From positions 1,302,001 to 1,366,000 of the forward strand of contig NZ_LGUC01000001.1 in NCBI RefSeq assembly GCF_001307315.1: DNA of 64,000 nucleotides. Reading direction: 5' to 3'. The notes beneath the pieces are model-generated. The model was not told where the DNA came from. It made no database searches and saw only the letters and a list, made by a program, of their open reading frames with translations. Numbering within the stretch: position 1 is the stretch's first letter; every line of letters starts with the position of its first letter. The DNA is from Halolamina pelagica (GTDB taxonomy: Archaea; Halobacteriota; Halobacteria; Halobacteriales; Haloferacaceae). The translations under genes and the position numbers were made by a program. Below, piece after piece: positions 16,494-25,785 of this stretch.

Positions 16494-17201
16494 TTAGTGC
16501 TTTTCCAATTCCGGCGACCCCGCGACCAGCGGCCGGAGGCAGGTGAACTCGTCGACGACGCTGATCTCCACGGGCTCGGCCGGGCCCAGCTGACGGCGCT
16601 GTTCGCCGTCGAGGAACAGCGAGACGGCGCCTTCGTCGCGTTCGACCTGTAGCGACAGCGGGCCGGGCACGACCCACGGGCTCGCCCGCGTCGAGAACGG
16701 GGCGACCGGAACGACCGAGAGCCCGCCGCCGGGGGCGACGATCGGCCCGCCGGCCGCGCGACCGTACCCCGCCGAGCCCAGCGGCGTCGAGACGACGACG
16801 CCGTCGGCACGCACGTCGAACAGGCGCTCCGCTGTGGCCACGAGCGCGTACTCGGAGATCCGGGCCGGCTCGCTGGTCATCAGCGTCGCGTCGAAGACGG
16901 CACGGCCGACTCGTTCGCCCTCGACGGCCACGCCGATGACGGGGTGGCTGACGCGGCGGTACGACCCCGCCGCGAGCGCGGCGGCGGCGTCGGCGAGTCG
17001 GTCGCGGGTCGTTCCGTGGCGGCCGTCGTCCGCGTCGACCGCGAGGATCGGCCGGTCGGCGTCTGCGAGCGCGGCGGCTTCGACGGCGTCGGCGCCGACG
17101 GCGACGACCGCATCCGGATCGTCGTCGTCGAGCGAGAGCGGAGCGAGGTCGGCGTCCGCGCCGCGGAGGCTGACCCGACTGATCGGCGTCGACTGGGTCA
17201 T
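16494..17201 (-). CDS. NAD kinase-like protein with degenerate nucleotide motif
   Basis: A 235-residue protein whose C-terminal half matches NAD kinases. STPLGSAGYGRAAGGPIVAP corresponds to the NAD-binding TPTGSTAYSLSAGGP region, and VPVAPFSTRASPWVV to the beta-sandwich that follows. The N-terminal half lacks the invariant GGDGT motif; the matching strand reads VVAVGADAVEAAAL. The protein is also shorter than usual. NAD kinases phosphorylate NAD to NADP; without GGDG this one may be inactive, regulatory or use another phosphate donor. The frame is unbroken and the ATG at 17201 is clear. Confidence 0.75.
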   Translation of the reverse strand: MTQSTPISRVSLRGADADLAPLSLDDDDPDAVVAVGADAVEAAALADADRPILAVDADDGRHGTTRDRLADAAAALAAGSYRRVSHPVIGVAVEGERVGRAVFDATLMTSEPARISEYALVATAERLFDVRADGVVVSTPLGSAGYGRAAGGPIVAPGGGLSVVPVAPFSTRASPWVVPGPLSLQVERDEGAVSLFLDGEQRRQLGPAEPVEISVVDEFTCLRPLVAGSPELEKH

Positions 17202-17270
17202 GATCGCGTCCTCGGACGGCGCGGGTAAAACGACGGTGGTCTGTTCACGGGACGGTGGCCGGGCGGGTCG

Positions 17271-18587
17271 CTACTCGAAGTCGTACGGCCAGCCGTTCGT
17301 TTTCTTCATGCCGATCGCCTGATCCTCCTCTTTCAGGTAGCCCGCCATCGTCTCGGGCTCCTCGTGAGGGATCTCGACCGAGTCGTCGGCGACCTCGACG
17401 ACGAGCTCCGTCAGGAGGATCGCCTGTTCGCGCAGGTTCCGGCCCTCCAGTTTGTCGAGCGTGTCCGCGGCGGTGTGGCCCCAGCCGCGGCCGGCCGATT
17501 CGGACTTGCTGGAGACCATGTAGCCCGGCACGCCCCAGCGCACGAACGGCCAGTGATCGGAGTGGGGCACCATCCGCGGCACCGTCGCGATCGGGTGGTC
17601 GAAGCGCTCGCTCACCCGCGTTGCGGCCGCGTCGAGCTCGTCGAAGCGGTGGGTAGTCAGTTCGAGCGTGCGCTCGCCCATGTTCGAGTCGACGTTCACG
17701 ATCCCTTTGATCGCGTCGAGGTCGGCGTTCTCGGCTTCCAGCTCCGAGCCGACGAGCCCCACTTCCTCGGCGCCGTAGGCGATGCACTTCACACGTGTGT
17801 CGAGGTCGTCCTCGCGGGCCGCGAGCGCGTTCGCGACCTCGACGATCGTCGCCGTGCCGGCGCCGTTGTCCCGCGCCCCCTCTGCGATGTCGTGGGCGTC
17901 GACGTGGCTCGAGAGGATCACCATCTCCTCGGTGTCGGGGCCGAGTTCGGCGACCGCGTTCCCGGACTCGGTTTCGGGCGTCTCGCAGTCGACGCGCACG
18001 GTCACCTCGTCGCCGTCGAACCGCCGGGCGAGGCGTGCGCCGGTCTCCGCGGAGACGCCGACCGCGGGGATGTCGCCGTAGGGGCCGCCGTCGCTGCCGT
18101 TGACGCTCCCCGTCGGCGGGAGCTGGCCGGGGACGTGGTTGGCGTAGACGAACGCCGCAGCACCGCCCTCGACGGCGTACTGGTACTTCTCGGTCCGGTG
18201 GATGTAGCGATCGAAGTAGTCCGGCACGTCGGAGGTGGCGAGCACGATCTTCCCTGCCACGTCGTGGCGCTCGAAGTCCGCGGGGAGGCCGGCGCCGAGA
18301 TCGATCAGCTCCGCGGTCACCTCGCCCTCGGGGCCGCGCGGGAGACCGATGCACTCCTCCTCGGTTTCCGGGGTGGCGATCGAGCTACTGCCCCGCTCCC
18401 AGCCCGCGAGGTCGAACGTCTCCACGCGGGCGTCGCGGGCGCCGGCGTCGGCGAACGCGTCGCGCGTGGCTTCGAGCCCCGCCGTCTCCCCGGGCTGGCC
18501 CGCCATCCGGTTGCCGATGTCGACGAGCGTCTCGAGGTGGTCCCAGCCGGCGTCGCTCCTGAACGTCTCCGCGATCCAGTCTGCCAT
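17271..18587 (-). CDS. M28 family zinc aminopeptidase
   Basis: A 438-residue protein of the M28 family, which uses two zinc ions. Zinc and catalytic residues are visible in SSHVDAHD (His, Asp), ARDNGAGTA (Asp), GAEEVGLVGS (Glu-Glu), NVDSNMG (Asp) and GWGHTAADT (His). A protease-associated domain is inserted before them, around AAAFVYANHVPGQLPPTG. No signal peptide is present, so it is probably intracellular. It begins MADWIAETFRSDAGWDH at the ATG 18587 and is divergent from the FAD protein at 18692. Confidence 0.93.
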   Translation of the reverse strand: MADWIAETFRSDAGWDHLETLVDIGNRMAGQPGETAGLEATRDAFADAGARDARVETFDLAGWERGSSSIATPETEEECIGLPRGPEGEVTAELIDLGAGLPADFERHDVAGKIVLATSDVPDYFDRYIHRTEKYQYAVEGGAAAFVYANHVPGQLPPTGSVNGSDGGPYGDIPAVGVSAETGARLARRFDGDEVTVRVDCETPETESGNAVAELGPDTEEMVILSSHVDAHDIAEGARDNGAGTATIVEVANALAAREDDLDTRVKCIAYGAEEVGLVGSELEAENADLDAIKGIVNVDSNMGERTLELTTHRFDELDAAATRVSERFDHPIATVPRMVPHSDHWPFVRWGVPGYMVSSKSESAGRGWGHTAADTLDKLEGRNLREQAILLTELVVEVADDSVEIPHEEPETMAGYLKEEDQAIGMKKTNGWPYDFE

Positions 18588-18691
18588 ACCGCGTCGGTCG
18601 CGTGGGAGCCGTTATCACCTGTCGGCTCCGGCCGACTTCGCCGCTTCTCCGGCGGCACCGGAGCTTTGTGGCCGCCGGTCGAACGGCGGGT

Positions 18692-19963
18692 ATGCACACG
18701 ACCGCTGTCGTCGGCGGCGGGCTCGCGGGGCTGGTCGCGGCTCGCCGGCTCGCCGAATCCGGGCACGACGTGACGCTGTTCGAGGAGCGGGCGGAACTCG
18801 GGGGCCGGGTCCGGAGCCGGACCGTCGACGGGTTCACCTGTGACCGCGGGTTCCAGGTGCTGTTCGACGCCTACCCCGCGGTCGAGCGGGAGCTCGATCT
18901 CGACGCACTCTCGCTGCGGCGGTTCGCGCCGGGCGGCGTGATCTGCCGGCCCGGCAGCCGGTCGACGCTCTCGGACCCGTTTCGCGACCCGGCAGGTCTC
19001 CTCCCCTCGGCGTTCTGCCGGGAGGTCACACTGTCCGACAAGCTCCGAACGCTCCGGCTCCGTCGGCGGCTGACCGGCGCTGACTGGCCCGAGTTCGAGA
19101 CGCCGGACCGCTCGATCCGTGAGTACCTCCGGGAGGCCGGGTTCTCCGAGAAGTTCATCGATCAGTTCGCCGCGCCGCTGTACGGCGGCATCACGCTGGA
19201 CCGCTCCCTATCGACCTCCGCGAACGTGTTCGAGTACACGTTCCGTGCGATGTCGCTCGGCAACATCGTCGTCCCCGCGGAGGGGATGGCCGCGATCCCG
19301 GCTCAGCTGGCCGAGCGCGCGCGGTCGGCGGGCGTCGACGTACAGGCCGGCGTCGCCGTCAACGACCTGGAGACGGCTGGCCAGGCCGTGACACTCGCCA
19401 CCAAGTCCGGCGATTGGGAGTTCGACGCCGCCGTCGTCGCGACGGACCCGCCGACGGCCCGCGAGCTCACCGGCGTGGCATCGATCCCGACCGAGGGTGC
19501 GGGCGTCGTGACCCAGCACTACCGGCTGCCGGGGCCGGCGCTCGATGCCGGCACGCGGATCATGCTCAACGCCGGCGACGAGGCGCCGAACACCGTCGCC
19601 CAGCTCTCGGCGGTCGCGCCGGAGTACGGCGACGGGAGCGACGACGCGCTGCTCGCGGCGTCGTTCGTCGACGACGGCGCGCAGGACCGGCCCGCCGACG
19701 AACTCGCGGCCCGGACCCGCAAGGCGCTCTCGTCGTGGTACCCCGAGCGGGACGTGTCGGGGCTGGAGCCGATCGCGACCGACCGCATCCCGTTCGCACA
19801 GTTCGCCCAGCCGCCGGGGACCCACGCGCGGCTACCGGACGCCGACGACCCGTCGGGGCCGGTGTATCTCGCGGGCGACTACACACGCTGGTCGTCGATT
19901 CAGGGCGCACTGGAGAGTGGGCGGCGCGCGGCGGCCGCCGTCACCGCCGCGTTCGACGCCTGA
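18692..19963 (+). CDS. FAD-dependent amine oxidase/phytoene desaturase-like oxidoreductase
   Basis: A 423-residue FAD protein. The N-terminal Rossmann motif is VVGGGLAGLVAARRLAESGH, followed by FEERAELGGRVRS, the second FAD contact typical of amine oxidases and carotenoid desaturases. The C-terminal motif VYLAGDYTRWSSIQGALESG closes the FAD site. The middle domain includes FAAPLYGGITLDRSLSTS. It may act on an isoprenoid or amine; no carotenoid cluster is adjacent. The ATG at 18692 was preferred because the dinucleotide motif starts five residues later. Confidence 0.88.
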   Translation: MHTTAVVGGGLAGLVAARRLAESGHDVTLFEERAELGGRVRSRTVDGFTCDRGFQVLFDAYPAVERELDLDALSLRRFAPGGVICRPGSRSTLSDPFRDPAGLLPSAFCREVTLSDKLRTLRLRRRLTGADWPEFETPDRSIREYLREAGFSEKFIDQFAAPLYGGITLDRSLSTSANVFEYTFRAMSLGNIVVPAEGMAAIPAQLAERARSAGVDVQAGVAVNDLETAGQAVTLATKSGDWEFDAAVVATDPPTARELTGVASIPTEGAGVVTQHYRLPGPALDAGTRIMLNAGDEAPNTVAQLSAVAPEYGDGSDDALLAASFVDDGAQDRPADELAARTRKALSSWYPERDVSGLEPIATDRIPFAQFAQPPGTHARLPDADDPSGPVYLAGDYTRWSSIQGALESGRRAAAAVTAAFDA

Positions 19964-19982
19964 GTCCCTGACAGGTCGGGCG

Positions 19983-19990
19983 GTTTATGT
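19983..19990 (+). promoter_or_regulatory. TATA box for the COG1497-type regulator
   Basis: GTTTATGT is centred 27 bases before the ATG at 20014 and nothing resembling a ribosome binding site lies between, so a leaderless transcript is likely. This argues against the alternative upstream ATG at 19987, which would lie inside the promoter. Confidence 0.6.
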
Positions 19991-20013
19991 GCCAGCCAGC
20001 CCACACCCCGGCC

Positions 20014-20793
20014 ATGAGCGACGCGCTGGCGGACAAACGCACCGCGAGTCGGTTCCGGATCCTCGCGGAGATCGCCGACCGCCAGCCGGCGGTGAGTCAG
20101 GGGGAGATCGCCGACGCCGTCGGCGTCACGAGCCAGGCGGTCAGCGAGTACATCCGGGAGCTGGTCGACGACGGCCTCGTCGAGAAGGAGGGGCGCTCGC
20201 GCTACCGCGTCACCAAGGAGGGCGTCGACTGGCTTTTCCGCGAGGCCAAATCGCTCCGGCGCTACGTCGATCACGTCACCGACGACGTGCTGGAGAGCCT
20301 CCAGGAGGACGCCGCTATCGCCGTCGAGGACGTGACCGCGGGCGACACCGTCTCCCTCTCGCTCCGGGACGGTCTGCTCCACGCGGCCCCCGGCGAACAG
20401 GGGGCGGCGACCGGCGTCGCGACGACCGACGCCGAGGCCGGCACCGACGTGGGCGTCACGGGGTTCGAGGGCGTCATCGACATGGCGCCCGGCACGGTGA
20501 CGGTGTATCAGATCCCGCCGGTCAGAGCCGGCGGCAGCCGCGGCATCGACGACGCGGCGCTCGCTGCCGCCTGCGAGGCGGCGGATCTCGTGCTTGCAAG
20601 CGGCGTCGAGGCCGTCGTCGCCCTCCAGCAGGTGGATCACTCGCCCGCGGTCAGCGCGGCGGCTGGTGAGGTCGCGGCGGCGGCCGCGGGACGCGGGCAG
20701 GAGGTCGTGGTCGCGGTCACGCGCGACGAGGTCGGTCGGGTCACTGACGCGCTCCGGGACGGTGACACCGAGTACGTCGTCGAAGGAAGCTAG
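20014..20793 (+). CDS. Winged-helix transcriptional regulator (COG1497-like)
   Basis: A 259-residue protein with an N-terminal winged helix. SQGEIADAVGVTSQAVSEYI is the helix-turn-helix and SRYRVTKEGVDWLFREA the wing. A larger C-terminal domain contains GFEGVIDMAPGTVTVYQIPP and an alpha/beta segment ending EVGRVTDALRDGDTEYVVEG. The C-terminal part is probably a ligand-sensing domain. I recognise the layout of an archaeal predicted-regulator family (COG1497) whose targets are not established. The stop codon shares CTAG with that of the convergent amphi-Trp gene. Confidence 0.85.
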   Translation: MSDALADKRTASRFRILAEIADRQPAVSQGEIADAVGVTSQAVSEYIRELVDDGLVEKEGRSRYRVTKEGVDWLFREAKSLRRYVDHVTDDVLESLQEDAAIAVEDVTAGDTVSLSLRDGLLHAAPGEQGAATGVATTDAEAGTDVGVTGFEGVIDMAPGTVTVYQIPPVRAGGSRGIDDAALAAACEAADLVLASGVEAVVALQQVDHSPAVSAAAGEVAAAAAGRGQEVVVAVTRDEVGRVTDALRDGDTEYVVEGS

Positions 20794-21071
20794 TCGATCC
20801 GGAGTTCGCCGTCACCCTCGCCGCCGGCGTCGCCTTCCTGCCACTCGATCTCGAACTCGACGCTCTTCTCGGGGCGGTCGGCCGGCCCCTCGCGTTCGAC
20901 TTTCACTTCGAACGTCGCTCCCTCGGGAGGATCGACCGTCACCGACTCCGAACCGGTCTGGAGGCGCAGTTCGCCCCCGCTCTCGAGGGAGTCGGCGACG
21001 CGTCGGAGGTAGTCGGCGATCTCGCTGCGACTCTGGGTGCTCTCAGTCTTGAAGAGGACTTCTTCGGGCAT
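20790..21071 (-). CDS. Amphi-Trp domain protein
   Basis: A 93-residue protein beginning MPEEVLFKTESTQSRSEIAD, the recognisable start of amphi-Trp domain proteins, with LRRVADSLESGGELRLQTGS and the closing strand VEFEIEWQEGD containing the family's Trp. An acidic Gly-rich tail follows. The role is unknown; members are small cytoplasmic proteins in haloarchaea. A TTTATC element on the minus strand about 20 bases upstream of the ATG fits a leaderless promoter. Confidence 0.87.
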   Translation of the reverse strand: MPEEVLFKTESTQSRSEIADYLRRVADSLESGGELRLQTGSESVTVDPPEGATFEVKVEREGPADRPEKSVEFEIEWQEGDAGGEGDGELRID

Positions 21072-21119
21072 AGTTGGTGTACGGGGCTGGCGGGGATAAA
21101 CGTACGTGCGGCCGGCGGC

Positions 21120-21838
21120 TCAGCTCGCGTACTCCTTCGCGGTGGTGTACGCCTCCTGCAGCCGTTTGAACTCCTCCTCGCTGCCGCCCTGGTCCGGGTG
21201 GAGCTCCTTCACCTGCTCACGGTAGGCCGACTGCACCTCGTCGGCGTCGGCGTCGCGGCTCACGCCCAGGAAGTCGAACGCGTCGCCGACGGGATCACGC
21301 CCGCCGGCGCCGGCCCCCGGATTGCCTCGTGACCCCGTGCCGCTGGAGGGACCAGCGCGAGCACCGCGCGGGCCGGCACGCCGCTCGCGCCCGCGCGAAC
21401 CGGCACGCCCGCCACGCGGGCCGGCACCTGTGGCTCGACGGCCGCCGCCGAGGCCGAGGTCGAAGGGGAGCCGTCGACCGATCGTGGCCCCAGGCACCCC
21501 GTGTTCACAGAGCACGACGTGGGTCGGGCCGTCGACGAGACGGAGGTACGCCCGCGGGTCGAACGTGATCGCGACGTCACGATCCGGCAGGTAGAACGCG
21601 ATCGTCGTCGTGCCGAGTTGGTAGTCTTCGAGGAACGGCTCGTCGGCTTCGTCGAAGATCTCCCGGAGCTCGGCGCGCTGCTGGCCGAGCCCCCGACCCG
21701 CCGCCCGCTGCGGTCGGGGTCGGGGATGTAGCGCTCGCCGAGAGCGAACACGACGGCGACGACGACGGAAGCGGCGACGCCGAGCAACAGCCCGGAGATC
21801 AGCCACGACGGGAGCCCGGTCTGAACGGCGGGAAGCAC
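21120..21838 (-). CDS. Membrane-anchored DnaJ-domain protein with Arg/Gly-rich linker (frame break in sequence)
   Basis: One base missing in the C run 21690-21694 splits it; repaired length is 239 residues from a GTG start. It has one N-terminal membrane helix (WLISGLLLGVAASVVVAVVF) and a soluble domain with LREIFDEADEPFLEDYQLG. Next is an Arg/Gly-rich linker of about 50 residues (for example RGGRAGSRGRERRAGPRGAR). The C-terminal J-domain runs DAFDFLGVSRDADADEVQSA and carries HPDQGG, a conservative HPD motif. The HPD is needed to stimulate Hsp70 ATPase, so it may recruit DnaK to the membrane. Confidence 0.85.
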
Positions 21839-21955
21839 GTCTCCCCGTTGGGCGGCACCCTCTTCAACGACTCTCTTCCGACTCGCCGCCGGCGACTCCG
21901 CGAGCCATCACCGGGACCCGAACTACCTTTGTGTCCCACTGCGAACAGGTGACTC

Positions 21956-23756
21956 GTGACAACGTACGACATCGAGCGGTACCTGAACATCCGGAGCGCC
22001 TACGGGGGCTCGTTCGGGCCCGACGGCGAGCGACTCGCGTTCCTGATGGACACCACCGGCACCGCACAGGTCTGGACTGTCGACGGCCCCGGCGAGTGGC
22101 CCGTCCAGCGCACGTTCTACGACGACCGCGTGACGTTCGTCGACTACTCCCCGGAGCGGCAAGAGCTGGCGTTCGGCAAGGACCAGGGGGTAACGAGCGG
22201 GCCCAACTGTTCACGCTCGACGTGACGACCGGCGAGATCATCAACCGGACGCGCCACCCCGACGCCAAGCACCGCTGGGGTGGCTGGGACAGCGACGGCG
22301 AGCGCTTCGCCTTCGCGTCGAACCGGCGGGACCACACGGTGTTCGACATCTACGTCCAGGACCGCGACGCGGTCGGCAACGACGCGGAGCTGGTGTACGA
22401 GGGCGACGGCTGGCTCTCGCTGTCGGGCTGGTCGCCCGAGGACGACCGGCTGCTGGTCCACGAGGCTCACTCCAGCTTCGACCACGACGTGCACGTGCTC
22501 GACGTGAGTGACGGCGGCATCAGCCACGTCACGCCCCACGAGGGCCGCGCCCGCTACAGCAGCGTCGAGTGGGGCCCGGATGGCGAGTCGCTGTACATGG
22601 TCACCGACCACGACTCCGACACGCTCCGGCTCGAACGGCTGGATCTCTCGGCGGGCGAGTTCTCGGTCGTCGAGGACGGCGGCGAGTGGAACGTCGACGG
22701 CGTCACCATCGACGAGGAGAGCCGCCGGGTCGCGTACTCGCGGAACGTCGACGGCTACACCGACCTGACGATCGGGGAGCTGGTCGACGCCGACCGGATC
22801 GACGCCGTGGAGTCGCCCGAATACCCGGACGGCGTCGTCGGCGGCGTCTCCTGGGGCCCCGACGGCGACCGCTACGCGCTTACGGTCACCGCCAGCTCGG
22901 ACAACACGAACGTCCACGTGGGCGACGTGCCCACGGGCGAGAGCGAGCGCTGGACTGACGCCGCCACCGCGGGGATCCCCGCGAGACGTTCGTCGAGCCC
23001 CAACTGGTTCACGTGCCGAGCTTCGACGGCCGGGAGATCCCCGGCTTCCTCTCGGTGCCGGAGGACGCCGAGGGCGAACTGCCGGTCATCGTCGATATCC
23101 ACGGCGGCCCGGAGAGCCAGCGCCGCCCCTCGTTCCGCGCGGTGAAGCAGTACTTCCTCAACAACGGCTACGCGGTGTTCGAACCGAACGTCCGGGGCTC
23201 CTCGGGCTACGGGAAGGAGTACGCCAGCCTCGACGACGTGCGCAACCGCATGGACTCGGTGAAGGACTTGAAGGCGGGCGTCGAGTGGCTGCAGGACCAC
23301 CCGGACGCCGACGCGGACCGCATCGTCGCCTACGGCGGCTCCTACGGCGGGTTCATGGTGCTCTCGGCGCTGACGGAGTACCCCGACCTCTGGGCCGCGG
23401 GCGTCGACGTGGTCGGCATCGCGAACTTCGTCACGTTCCTCGAGAACACCAGCGACTGGCGACGATCGCTGCGGGAGGCCGAGTACGGGAGCCTGGACGA
23501 GGACCGGGAGTTCCTCCAGGAGATCTCCCCGACCAACAACATCGAGAACATCTCGGCGCCGCTGTTCGTGCTCCACGGCGAGAACGACCCGCGCGTGCCC
23601 GTGAGCGAGGCCGAACAGATCGTCGACGACGTGCGCGACCAGGGCGTGCCCGTCCGGAAGCTGATCTTCGACGACGAGGGCCACGGGTTCTCCAAACTGG
23701 AGAACCGCAAACAGGCGTACTCGGCGGTCGTGGAGTTCCTCGACGAACACGTCTGA
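21956..23756 (+). CDS. S9 family peptidase (prolyl oligopeptidase/acylaminoacyl peptidase type), two frame breaks
   Basis: Missing Gs in runs 22186-22190 and 22971-22974 split this gene into three; repaired it encodes 600 residues from the GTG at 21956. The N-terminal two-thirds is a TolB/beta-propeller domain with repeated WGPDG-type blades (YSSVEWGPDGESLYM, GGVSWGPDGDRYAL). The C-terminal alpha/beta-hydrolase domain holds the catalytic triad: Ser in YGGSYGGFM, Asp in HGENDPRVP and His in DDEGHGFSK. The oxyanion region is DIHGGPESQ. It is likely a cytoplasmic oligopeptidase. Confidence 0.92.
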
Positions 23757-23846
23757 GGCCCCACTCGCCGCGGCGGGCCCCAACTCGCCGCCGAAACCCG
23801 AGAAACCGGGCGTTTCCTTTTCACCTCGGCTCCCGTACAGGTCGGT

Positions 23847-24295
23847 ATGAGCGCAGATCAGCCCAACGAGATGGACGAGGACGAACGGGACGCGTTCCTG
23901 GGATCGGGGGGACAGGCGTCCTCTCGCTCAGCACGCCGAGCGACGAGTCACCGTACGCGGTTCCGGTGTCCTACGGCTACGACCGCGAGACGGGAACGTT
24001 CTACTTCCGCCTCGCGGTCACCACCGGGAGCGAGAAGGGCGAACTCGACGACCGCCAGGCGACGTTCGTGACCTACGACCAGCCCGAGGATCGCTGGCAG
24101 AGCGTCGTCGCCGAGGGGAAACTGGAACCGACGAGCAAGGAGTCCATCGCGCTCGAGACGCTCGAAGGGCTCGGCAACGTCGAACTTCAGTACGTGGACA
24201 TTTTCGACCAGCCGATCGAGAGCGTGCCGTTCGAGTTCTACCGGCTCGTTCCGGACCGCATCGGTGCCCGACGGGAGTTACGAACCAGTCGGTAG
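23847..24295 (+). CDS. Pyridoxamine 5'-phosphate oxidase-like flavin-binding protein (frame break in sequence)
   Basis: Adding one G to the run 23906-23911 gives a 149-residue split-barrel protein. It reads ERDAFLGSGGTGVLSLSTPS, then SPYAVPVSYGYDRETGTFYF, the family pattern seen in haloarchaeal F420/FMN split-barrel proteins. The C-terminal part has VDIFDQPIESVPFEFYRLVP. It may bind FMN or F420, or be a sensor; the catalytic role is unassigned. A related protein of similar length lies at 51777-52232. Confidence 0.85.
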
Positions 24296-24391
24296 GGACT
24301 GAGAGCGCCCTTACGTGGCGACGGGGGCGTTCTCAAAACTGGCAACGTAGTGGGAATCGTTAAGTTGGTGTCGGTGGCTGTTTCGGCCGAT

Positions 24392-25114
24392 ATGTTAGAA
24401 GAGGGACTTTCGTACCCGTTCAACGGCGACAGTGCGCTCGGTCGGATCATCATCGGTGGGCTGCTCGGCTTCGGTAGCTTCCTGATCGTTCCGGCGATCG
24501 CGCTGATGGGATATCTGGTCTGGGTTCTCGACGGCGCCGCACGCGGGGAGGAAGAGCCCCCCGCCTTCGAGAACTGGGGCGACATGATCGTCGACGGGCT
24601 GAAAGCGACCGCGGTGACGATCGTATACGGGATCGTTCCGTTCGTGTTGATGCTCATCAGCATCTTTGTCGCCGGTAGTGGCGGTACCACCGGAAACGAA
24701 ACTGCAACAGGAATATTGGGGGGTATCGGCCTTCTCGGACTGCTTCTAAGCTTCGTCGCGTTGTTCGTCCTCTACTACCTCATCCCGGCGGCACTCACCA
24801 ATATGGCGCTCGAAGACGATTTCGGGGCCGCCTTTGATTTCAACACGATTAAACAGGTAATTCTCTCTGGAGACTACCTCGTCGCGTGGCTGATTCCGTT
24901 CGTACTTGCGGCGGGAGTCCAAATCTTGCTTACCGCCGTGACTTTCGTCCTCGTCCTCTCGATCGTCGGAATCCTCGCACTCCCACTGCTCCTGATCGTC
25001 GGACCGTTCATCCAGTTCTACGTGCAGGTTGCCGCGTTCTACATGTTCGGCGTCGCCTTCGGGAAAGTCGTCGACGTGCCGGGCGCAGTGACCGAGGACA
25101 GCGCCGCGCTCTGA
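24392..25114 (+). CDS. DUF4013 membrane protein
   Basis: A 240-residue integral membrane protein with the DUF4013 start MLEEGLSYPFNGDSALGRII and about six helices. The loop LDGAARGEEEPPAFENWGDM is characteristic of the family. Its codons contain more A/T third positions than those of its neighbours (for example the stretch around 24700-24860). The ATG at 24392 was chosen over upstream GTG codons because the family motif starts there. Function is unknown; relatives are common in archaea. Confidence 0.88.
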   Translation: MLEEGLSYPFNGDSALGRIIIGGLLGFGSFLIVPAIALMGYLVWVLDGAARGEEEPPAFENWGDMIVDGLKATAVTIVYGIVPFVLMLISIFVAGSGGTTGNETATGILGGIGLLGLLLSFVALFVLYYLIPAALTNMALEDDFGAAFDFNTIKQVILSGDYLVAWLIPFVLAAGVQILLTAVTFVLVLSIVGILALPLLLIVGPFIQFYVQVAAFYMFGVAFGKVVDVPGAVTEDSAAL

Positions 25115-25127
25115 GCCCCGTTTCGGC

Positions 25128-25592
25128 TCACTTCGTCTCCACGACGACCGTTCCCCCGGCGAGGTCGCCGACTCGCTGGCCGCGCTCGGTGACGACGATC
25201 AGCGCCGCGCCGAGCAGGAAAAACGCCGGCAGCGCGTCGGCGACCCGGAGTAGGTTCCGCACCAGCGCGTCCCAGTAATCGATCTCGTCGCCGTCCTCGG
25301 TGACGACGACGAGTCCCACGGCGCGCTTTCCCAGCGTCTGGCCGTACTTGCCCTCCGTGAGCACGAAGTACCCCAGGCCGGCGACGACGGTGAACGACTG
25401 GAGGACCAGCACCGCGAACTCGACGGCCACTGGCCCGGTCGGGTCGGCGACGAACACGAACGTGAACGCGGCGACGAGTCCGGAGACGACGCCGAAGACG
25501 GCACCCACCAGGAGCGTATCGAGGAGAAAGGCGCCCACGCGCTGGCCGAACGTCTTGCTCTCGGTGCCGAGCCGCGGGGCAGGACGGGTCAT
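25128..25592 (-). CDS. RDD family membrane protein
   Basis: A 154-residue protein with three or four helices. The RDD hallmark is visible as FGQRVGAFLLDTLLVGAVFG near the N-terminus (Arg-Asp), then YGQTLGKRAVGLVVVTEDGD between helices. A C-terminal pair around RNLLRVADALPAFFLLGAAL and RVGDLAGGTVVV follows. Some RDD proteins are Na+(Li+,K+)/H+ antiporters, but most are uncharacterised. The ATG at 25592 follows a plausible promoter gap; longer in-frame extensions add a region without conserved character. Confidence 0.87.
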   Translation of the reverse strand: MTRPAPRLGTESKTFGQRVGAFLLDTLLVGAVFGVVSGLVAAFTFVFVADPTGPVAVEFAVLVLQSFTVVAGLGYFVLTEGKYGQTLGKRAVGLVVVTEDGDEIDYWDALVRNLLRVADALPAFFLLGAALIVVTERGQRVGDLAGGTVVVETK

Positions 25593-25785
25593 GTGGCCAC
25601 GGTCGACGGCACGTCCCTTCACCGTTGTGACCCGCCTCGGGGTCGGCGGTCGGTCCATCGCCCGCGGGGATTTTGGAAAGGAAACTGAGAATTGGCCCGA
25701 ATCCGGGTGAACGAGGTCCGGCTGGGTTGATAACCATAGTTACCGAAGAGAAAACGTGGTAAAGCATGGACACGTATCGTTACCC

